Program-made: the position numbers and the translations under genes
The notes under the pieces: model-generated
What the model was told of the DNA's origin: nothing
The model's database searches: none
What the model saw: the letters and a program-made list of their open reading frames with translations, nothing else
Assembly: GCA_015680685.1 (NCBI GenBank)
Contig: MNCI01004126.1
Coordinates: 565,456 to 629,455, forward strand
Length of the DNA stretch: 64,000 nucleotides
Direction of reading: 5' to 3'
DNA from: Gnetum montanum
Taxonomy: Eukaryota > Streptophyta > Gnetopsida > Gnetales > Gnetaceae
Part shown: piece by piece, positions 56,917 through 64,000 of the stretch
Layout: each line of letters opens with the position of its first letter
Position numbering within the stretch: the first letter of the stretch is position 1

Positions 56917-59900
56917 ATGGGCAGAAGCAAGGAAATAGAAGTTCGGGGAAAGAAAGGTCCAGAACTAACGTTCGCGGAGGAGAGCGAGGCGATGCTGCAG
57001 GGCCTACCCCACCCGAGTCTTCCCGCATGGCTTGGATCTTCTAGCAGGTAGGCTTTTGACTCTGTTTTTTGTTTATTTTTCCGCGTCTGTTTTTGTAGCA
57101 TAGACAGTTAGCATAGGGGTTTCGGCGTATATGCCGAGCGTAAAGGGTTCAGGGTATTGTACCGGCGTAGACGCCGCGCGTGTTGTTTTCGGCGTAGACT
57201 GTCACGGCTTCGTTTTTCGGTGTTCAGCGTAGACGATTGTCGGCGTATACGCTGAGCGTATACGCTGAGCGTAGATACTTAAGATTGCTTCTGGCGTAGA
57301 TGGTCTATGCTCGGCGTATACGCCGAGGGTTTCTACAGCGTATACGCTGGGCGTAAGTTGGATATTTCGTAGCGTAACTGTTTGTCTCTACGCCCAGCGT
57401 ATACACCGAGCGTATACGCCGAGCGTAACTGTTTGTCTCTACGCCTAGCGTATACGCCGAGCGTAACTGTTAGAAAAATTTTCCGCGAACCCCCCCTTTT
57501 CAAAATGAAGTTTTCGTTATGATTAATCTTTGGGGTTGTTTTAATGGCTTGCAGGGATGTTGAACCTCCCCTTCTAGTGGTTGAGCTAGTTGGGGTGTTG
57601 ACATGGTTTGGCCCTATTGAGGGTGGTGAACCGACCCCAGACTTAACCGTTGAGAACAATGGGGTCTGGTTTCGGGATGGGGCCTACAAATTTTTGGCCT
57701 TCATACTAGACCACTTCAGGGTTGTGATTTGGTCCCACCTAGGCGAGGATGTAGCACGGAGCATCGTCGAGGCCATGTTACCCGGTGTAGCAGAGGGTGT
57801 TAAAATGTTTATGGACGATATCGATGAAGCGCCACTTGTCACCGAGGGTGTTCCCCCCGGTGGTCCAAAATCTGCCCGTCCATTGACGCGTGTGTGGGAC
57901 CGGCTGCCGCGGGGGCCTAACTATATCAACGACACATTATTTCTGGCCGGCCGTGCACACACCTTGTTTCAAAATCCTCCCGGCTCAGTATACCGGGTAG
58001 AAAGGTAATCTCGTTTTAGATCTAGCTGTTCCTCTTTCTTATATTCAAATATTTGTTCTTGTTTTAACACATGTTTTCGCCTTTTTGTAGGCCGAAAGTT
58101 ACGAAAGAAGGGGCCTACATAGGCGATGATGGGATTGCATTGGCACGCACAGCTTTGGAGGTGTTCATGGTGGGCCCCACTCTTCGCAGGGCCGTTTTGG
58201 CCCACACTAGCAGCGCCATGAAGCAGTTCCATAAGAAATTTTCTAAGGCGTTTACACAATGTACCGCCTGTGGATGGTTGCACGCCGACTAGTCCCCTAA
58301 TGGACCAATCTTTCCATCTGCTTTTGATCTGGGCGAGACCTCAAAGTCTAACACGGAGAGTAAGTGGCAATGTTTTCTAGATGTCATGATGTGTTTGTTC
58401 AATTACCAAGTGTTAAACTAATGCGAGGGTTTTGAATTTGTTTCTACAGCTGGCACTACCTCTGGCGGGGATTCTGTTGTAACCGGGCAGATTGAAGCGA
58501 CTCTCTCCATGAAGTTTGGTGAAACCGTTGCTACCCAGAAGTGGTTATGGGTGAAAGCCCCGTCGTCCATTATTGCTTGCTTAGAACATGCCGGCCTCAT
58601 GGCGCTCTTGGCGGCCCCTAGCCTGAACGTGTCTATAGCGGAGATGGTCGGGATCGTGGATTCGTTTGACAGATCTGTGTCTCGCTATAGCGCTCGTATT
58701 AAGGGCGTTAAAGTAATTTTTGAATTATCGCCCCAGTTTTTTGCAGATTTGTTTGGCGTGCCTACAAATGGTGTAAAGATTATTTTAGATAGAACGCACA
58801 AAGAAATTCAGACGATCCGTGCTTTAGAGGATTGGTTAGGGGTGGCAAAGGGCGCCAAAGGATTTCCAATGCAGGGGAGGACGAAAGTTGAGGAAGTCAA
58901 CGAGATCTACCCCTTATTTCGGGCGCGTTTGTTTCCGAAGACTCTATCGCAAGTTAAGAGTCTCAGGGTTGAGGTAGTGCGAGTTGTGCGCACTATTCTG
59001 GAGGCAGGCGTGTGCTACAATTGGGCTGAATTCTTAGTATCGGGCATGACTAAAGAGATAGTGCGGCTACGTTCGAACATAGACGCCTAGTCCCACTTCA
59101 CTTTTTCCTTTTTTGCCGGTTATGTTCGTCGTTTGTCCAAATTTTTAGTGGTTCGTGGGGAGGACAGATATGTTTTGCTAGATAGGAATCAGTTATCTCG
59201 CCCCTGGGTAAACCATCTATTCGACACGGCCAAGGCTCAAGATGCCCCCGAGGGGATTGATGAATCCCTTACGATAACCACGGGGGGATCGTCTGGCACC
59301 TCACTCCATATGCGCAACAGTGTAGGGCTGGAACCAGACGAAATATCTTATGCTGCCAAAAAGGCAGAGCGGGTAGTCAAGGACACAATAGGCAAAGCCA
59401 AATCGAAGTTGGCAAAGCGTGACCGCACAGTTGAGGAGACCAGTGAGGTTGAACTGCCCAAAGTAAAGCGGATTCGGTTTAAAATACCTGGTAAACCTCT
59501 TGCTTTCTTTACTTCGCTTATCTTGTAGATAGTTTTAACGATCAATGATTGTATGCTAGTAACTTTATCTGTTTTGTGTTGAGAAGTCAAGAGATATGAT
59601 TTGCAGACTATACCTGAGGATGAGGAGTTAACTGACCCCGCGGGAGGGACTGAGTTGCTGGAGGAAAGAACTAGAAACACTGAACCACTAGATGATCAAG
59701 CGGAGACTGACAATATGTTCAATAATTTTCTCACAGGCAACTTGGACCTTGGAGCCCCTCCCACAGCGGAGGAGACCAGAGGGAACGGTATGTCTCTTTA
59801 CTTAGTTGTGCGGCCTAATATATCCCGGGATTTCTCATCGTGAATTTTTCGTTTGACTCAGAGTGGAGTAAGACCATCCCTGAGACGGAGTCAGAAGTTC

Positions 59901-61118
59901 CCCCCGAAGTGTCGCCAAAGGTCAGCACGTTGCGCCCTGATGGACCTTTTACTTGGATGGAAATGCCAAGTAAAAGGGATTTCGTAGCTGGTGTGGCTGA
60001 GGAGGTCGTTGAGCGGATCGAAGGGATTCATCCTGAAATAGGTATGGGAACATCCAAAGGTTCTTACTATGTTAGAGTTTGATTCCCGATTTTGTCTGTT
60101 CTAACGTTTGTTTTTTTTCCATGGATAGGTGCCCAACTGAGGTGGGATCTGTCCGAGACTGTCAACATGGAGAGTTTGCCCACACTTTCCTTGGAAATTG
60201 AACAAGTGCCCAGACCCATTTACGAAGAAGTAGCAGAGGGCTTTGTTCACAATGCTAAAGCAGTATGGACGTGTAGGAGATCCATTGAGCAATTGTGGCT
60301 CCAAATTCAGGCGAAAGAGAAAGAGGTCTCTAAGCTAACGGTGGAACGTGACGATCTGAAGGCCCGGTATGAATTCGCCACAGCCAGGTTAGACAATGAT
60401 CGCTCTTGGCGGACCTCCGAGGTCACGTATACGAGGTATTGGAACCTACTCAATCGTCACTCAGGATTGAAAAGGAGACTAGGGGAGCACAGGGCTCAAA
60501 TTGAATTGCTGAACACCAAGTGCCAAGATTGGAAGGCTTTCGCCTCCAAAGTACGCAAATGGGGGCAAGATGAGAAGAACCACAAGCATCAGTATAAGAA
60601 GTCGCTAAAAGAAGTGTCGATTGAGAAGAAACAGTTGGAAATCTTTGTGGAAGGCCTTGGTCTGCGCTTCGCCTTTGACACATTCGCCCAAAACACAATT
60701 GTAGAGATGGAATCCCCTAAACGGCAGATAACAACTGCTTCTGGGGAAGTGTCAGTGGGGGAGTTCCCTTTGAAACGTCCTACCTGGTTGGATGTTGACA
60801 AGGGAAAGGCTTTGGCGGATGTTGACTTAGGTCTCGACGGGATAGATTGGGCAAGTGTTCCCGAAGAGGAAATCCTACGTCGACTGGAATTCGGCTTGGG
60901 GGGATCACCTATGGTAAGTGTTTCGTGTTCATGAAGTTAATTGATAATGTTTGAGGTTTTGACATTTGCTTATTCTCACGTTGGTTATTTCCCTTTTTTG
61001 GTTTTTTTTTTTTTAGGATGAAGGGGGCGGTGAAACTGAAGGAGCTGGCCCCAGTGGGGCCAAGGCCTCTGATGCGGGCGGGTCCAAGGGGGAAAATCGT
61101 CATGTCCCAGATGTTTAG
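56917..61118 (+). CDS. Eight-exon antisense gene inside the Tat/Ogre-like element
   Basis: Proposed exons: 56,917-57,047; 57,555-58,004; 58,091-58,359; 58,450-59,490; 59,584-59,787; 59,862-60,041; 60,129-60,913; 61,017-61,118. All introns are GT-AG, and the exons sum to 3,162 bases in one frame (about 1,053 residues). Donors include AG|GTAATC, A|GTAAGT and ATG|GTAAGT; acceptors are pyrimidine-rich. The fifth acceptor (TTGAG at 59,583) was chosen because it keeps frame. Start: MGRSKEIEVRGKKG, 105 bases after a TATA box. Exon 2 holds GVWFRDGAYKFLAFILDHFR; exon 4 a globular part (FELSPQFFADLFGVP, then EAGVCYNWAEFL); exon 7 a Lys/Glu-rich coiled coil (QIQAKEKEVSKLTVERDDLK). The end is Gly/Ser-rich, stopping at 61,116-61,118. 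In-frame TAGs at 58,290 and 59,088 would truncate it unless read through or spliced. No family recognised; the architecture resembles accessory proteins of plant gypsy elements. Confidence 0.65.
57120..57475. repeat. GCGTATACGC palindrome array in intron 1
   Basis: About 15 copies of GGCGTATACGCCGAGCGTA-type motifs, including the 12-base perfect palindrome GGCGTATACGCC. A roughly 60-bp unit containing GTAACTGTTTGTCTCTACGC is tandemly duplicated near 57,372-57,470. It lies inside intron 1 (57,048-57,554) of the antisense gene and shares its core with the LTR array at 50,976-51,300. Confidence 0.8.
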
Positions 61119-61351
61119 CATCTAGCTCTTAAGTTGTTTTGTTTCTTTGTTTTTCGGCTTAGATTTATACTGGAACTGTAACTTGAAGATTGTGGAATGG
61201 ACAGAGACAGTTGGTTGTATGTAATAACTATATAAATATTTTTGTTGATTTTGAGTTTGTCATGAGGTAGACTTGTAAAAATTATTTTGGTTTGTTTTCT
61301 GTTTTAAGTGTATTACTGAAATGTGATTATGAAAGTAGAGTGAAAAGCATG
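61119..61351 (+). other. 3' flank of the antisense gene
   Basis: T-rich sequence after the TAG, with an ATATAAATATTTTTG stretch near 61,230 that could serve as a plant polyadenylation signal. No canonical AATAAA is seen. Confidence 0.4.
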
Positions 61352-61680
61352 TACTAGTTTATGGCCATTTCGGGCCCGATGCGTAGTTTATGGCCATTTC
61401 GGGCCCCCATGCATAGTTTATGGCCATTTCGGGCCCCATGCGTAATCACGAAATGTTTTGGAGGATGTGGATAGATTTCTCGGTCAACCGATCGTTGCTG
61501 ATCGTGGCTAGTTTTATGTCATTGCGGACAGAATAGTTTAATGTCATTTCGGACTAGGAGTGGCATTTAATTGTTTTTCCTGTTTTATCGTAGTTTAGTG
61601 TCATTTCGGACTTGTTATAGTTTAACGTCATTTTAGACTTTTTTTGTAGTTTAACATCATTTCGGACTAAGAGTGATAGT
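61352..61680. repeat. Minisatellite III (AGTTTAATGTCATTTCGGAC core)
   Basis: Three units of AGTTTATGGCCATTTCGGGC (61,358-61,440) are followed, after about 70 bases, by six to seven of AGTTTAATGTCATTTCGGAC and variants. It separates the antisense gene from the end of the protease frame. Confidence 0.85.
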
Positions 61681-61681
61681 A

Positions 61682-62300
61682 TCATTTCAGTAATTTTTTG
61701 ATTTTTTTCATTTTAACGTTAGATGATGTTTCAACAGGTATGATCCAGTATTTAGCGTCCCCTTCGTTGATTACATTAAACGGTAATTCGGCCCAAGGGA
61801 CTTCTGATGGAATGTCTTTTGTGTTAGCGTTTTCAGATATTTCAGTGTCCATAGAGAGCTCTATATTAGCTTCTACTTGAGGAGGTACAGGCGTTTCTAT
61901 TTGAGAAGGCTTTTTTTCCATGTCAGAAGATTTACTGCTTACCGATGGTTGTGGATTCTCGTTATTTTGGCTAGGTTTTTCGAGTTCGACTTTCGAGCCT
62001 TGGTCCATGTCCATATGCGACGAGATGATAGGAGTAGCTGCTTCACTGCGTATGATGATTTCTCCACCCTCATAAGGCAGGTGAATTTCCTGATGTATGG
62101 GGGAGGAGACAGCTCTCAGTTGGGCTAACCAGGGTCTTCCCAGTATTAGGTTGAACCTCGGCATCTCATCCACCACTAGGAAGTAGGCAGATGTTGGGAA
62201 TTGATCTCTCGCTATGAAGTTTAAGGTTATTGTACCTTTCACCATTACGCGTGACCCACTGAATGACCTTAAACATGTAGTCGTGGTTGGTTTAAGTAGT
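61682..62300 (-). CDS. Protease C-terminal part of gag-pol
   Basis: The frame 62,245-61,682 continues the retropepsin of the frame upstream: after MVKGTITLNFI come YFLVVDEMPRFNLILGRPWL, then AVSSPIHQEIHLPYEGGE, the usual 'F.V.......LGRPWL' flap and closing segment of plant gypsy proteases. A Ser/Glu/Pro-rich tail follows, then AELPFNVINEGDAKYWIIP, and the frame closes at 61,682. One in-frame TAA at about 62,301-62,303 separates it from the catalytic loop upstream. In intact relatives this should continue directly into RT, but here the next 5.4 kb hold the opposite-strand gene module. Confidence 0.75.
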
Positions 62301-64000
62301 TAAGTAAGTCCTAGTTGTTCAATGATGTGGTACGGCACAATGTTTGTCGCAGCTCCATCATCTACATGGACCCTGTGGATTTTAAACCGATTTATACAGA
62401 TTGTTATAAACATGGGGGCTGTTGTTATCTCCCCCGTTTTCTTATCCACCTTGATGTTGTCATCATGAAAAGTTAGAGGCTTAGGAGTAGTCCCGCGAGG
62501 TGAGAACATCACCGCATGGATGGAAGGTTCGTTCGGGGGTAAGTCCTCGCTTACCGGGATTGACGTTAACATGCGTACTAGAGCTTCACGATGCGTTTGA
62601 GATGTTAGGACTAAATCATACAAGCTCAATGAAGTGTTCTTTTGTTTTAATGCTTGAGTGACTTGTGTCAAGGCGGCTACAAAGTTTTCACTGTTGGGGG
62701 TGTTTTTATCGGTGCTGACTGGGTCCATCGGAACCAACAGTTTTATCTCTCGTTTTGTTGGCTTTTCAGTTTTCGGAGCTATCTCTTTAGATGACTCGTG
62801 TATTTTTGATGACTCACCTTCATTGCCTGTGCCTGGTTGATCGTTAGATGATGACATGGGTACAGAGTTTAGGGGAGTGGGCTTAGGTGCCCCCAGAGCT
62901 AGCCGTTGGCGTTCTTTTTCCAAGCGTTCTCGCGTAAGCCTATTTGCCAAGCGTTCTCGTGTGTCACGCGGAGGTGAAGTTGACCTCGGAGTCTGGGATT
63001 GCCCAGCAACCTTTACGACGTAGGGAGCAAGGCGGGGTTGAGTGTACGATTGGGCTGGATTTTGCACCGGTAGCCTACCGACGTACGGGGTTGGTCTTGG
63101 CGGAGGCTGAGCCTCTGTCGTTGCAACGGCAGGTGGTACTCGGACTACGAAAGGGGTAAGCCGAGTGTGAGGAGTTGGTGTACTTGCGGGGTTAGCCTGA
63201 GGGATGCGCACTACGTATGATTGTTGACACGTCATGACGTTAGAGGCAGGCATGGTGGAGGGCACTCGGATTACGAACGGCCGCTTCGGGTTGTGAGGTG
63301 ATTGAGGTGCAGAGTTAGCGGGAGGGATCTGAACCACGAATGGTTTGTCAGATGTTTCTTGTTTGTTTTCGGGATGGATGGTGTTGATGCGGGGTGTGCT
63401 GGAGTCATCATCACAATAGATCAAGGTAATTACGTACGATGTCTCTTTGGCGTTCAGGAGGTCTTTATACACCCCCATGGTCTGGCTTTGCGGTTGGATG
63501 GGGTTAGCCCCGTCAAAAGTGATCTTGCCATCATCGATCATCCTCTGGATGTCCTGCTTCAGGGTGAAGCAGTAATCCGTTCCATTCCTGTTGCATTGGT
63601 GATAGTCGCAGAAGCGATCTATCCTGAATCCTTTGGGCACGGGTGGCTCATCCGACGTTGCCAGGCTTGGGTTCAGTATGAGTTGACAGAACCGGTCATG
63701 TCTTTGGATAGCCGCTGGGGACAATTGCTTGTGTTGCATCAATCCAGCCTTTAAGAGTTGATCAAAGAGCTGGGATGGCTTCATCGGCAAAGGCATGTAC
63801 TGGGAGGGTTCCTTGTTCTCGAAGTTACGCATACGGTTTGTCGGGTTTTGTGATGACGATTCCGGGGCTGTTGTGGGAGCGGGCTAATAGTAGTTAGTGG
63901 GGGGAACGGGCGGTTTGGATTGATGTGTGGTGTTTGTTTGCTGTGCCCCCACTATTGTTGCTACAGTTGCCTTGGCCTTTTCTTTGTCTTTCTTAGTGTG
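62300..64000 (-). CDS. gag C-terminal part and protease active site
   Basis: The frame 63,832-62,300 (510 residues) continues to the right edge except for one TAG near 63,885. It begins after the capsid with PLPMKPSQLFDQLLKAGLMQ. A knuckle-like CDYHQCNRNGTDYC (residues 75-88) corresponds to the CxYHxxxGHxTxxC motif of Tat-type gag, but the second His is missing. Residues 164-276 hold six copies of a PFVVRVPP-type phrase spaced about 21 residues apart. A Glu/Arg-rich helix (residues 289-312) precedes a linker. The protease active-site loop is RVHVDDGAATNIVP near residue 491. The TAA after QLGLT at about 62,301 breaks the protein within the protease. The product would package element RNA and mature the polyprotein. 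Confidence 0.8.

Larger units (their letters stand above)
50073..64000 (-). mobile_element. Tat/Ogre-like Ty3/gypsy element with antisense gene
   Basis: Read on the minus strand: gag and protease (64,000-61,682), minisatellite III, a plus-strand gene module (61,118-56,690), minisatellite II, RT and RNase H (56,245-54,629), a second RNase H (54,628-54,266), integrase (54,214-52,970), minisatellite I, then the 3' LTR down to 50,073. The second RNase H after the pol RNase H is diagnostic of the Tat clade, to which Ogre belongs. The 5' LTR, PBS and most of gag are beyond the right edge. Few stops interrupt pol, so it is far younger than the other elements here. Confidence 0.8.

Noticed and set aside
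63302-63754. Plus-strand frame of 150 residues within gag
   Set aside because: Antisense shadow of the gag frame; no independent motif.

Overview
The window looks like nuclear DNA of a large, repeat-rich land-plant genome. A gymnosperm is the best guess, but this is inference from AT-rich spacer, stacked Ty3/gypsy elements, a PPR gene with an E/E+ tail and an NB-ARC fragment; nothing here fixes the species. No intact ordinary host gene was found. Nearly everything recognisable is retrotransposon sequence or gene debris.

Layout. 1-10,000: AT-rich spacer with a LINE relic (zinc-knuckle region, 2,773), at least seven tRNA-derived SINE-like copies (5.2-6.7 kb and 9.0-10.0 kb) and a less AT-rich island (7.4-8.4 kb) with an as-1-like pair of TGACG boxes. 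10,012-19,405: a decayed minus-strand Ty3/gypsy (Athila-like) element with LTRs at both ends, RT/RNase H/integrase relics and a downstream accessory ORF. 19,430-22,040: a second copy of that accessory ORF. 22,169-24,610: same-strand fragments of four unrelated host genes (NB-ARC, PPR, STK19-like, LRR receptor). 24,773-27,797: a plus-strand gypsy LTR, PBS and gag. 27,797-44,268: a head-to-tail chain of non-autonomous minus-strand units (LTR, gag, spacer, accessory ORF) without pol. 44,269-50,072: a plus-strand Tat-lineage element with gag and protease only. 50,073-64,000: a younger minus-strand Tat/Ogre-like element (gag-PR, RT-RNase H, second RNase H, integrase, LTR) running off the right edge.

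The most interesting object is in the last element. Between the protease and reverse transcriptase of the minus-strand gag-pol lies a 5.4-kb module carrying a gene on the opposite (plus) strand. It has its own TATA box and eight exons whose seven introns all join in frame (56,917-61,118, about 1,053 codons, with two in-frame TAG codons). The predicted product has a globular middle and a coiled-coil C-terminal part. The module is flanked by minisatellite arrays whose core recurs beside the LTR and also in the neighbouring 44-50 kb element. Its first intron and the element's LTR share arrays of the palindrome GCGTATACGC. Ogre elements are known to splice an intron between protease and RT, so this may be an antisense, intron-containing gene nested inside a retrotransposon intron.

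The minus-strand Athila-like family carries its own accessory protein (globular N-terminal part plus coiled coil) four times, in sense orientation just upstream of its 3' LTR. Two retrotransposon lineages here therefore carry accessory genes of similar design on opposite strands.
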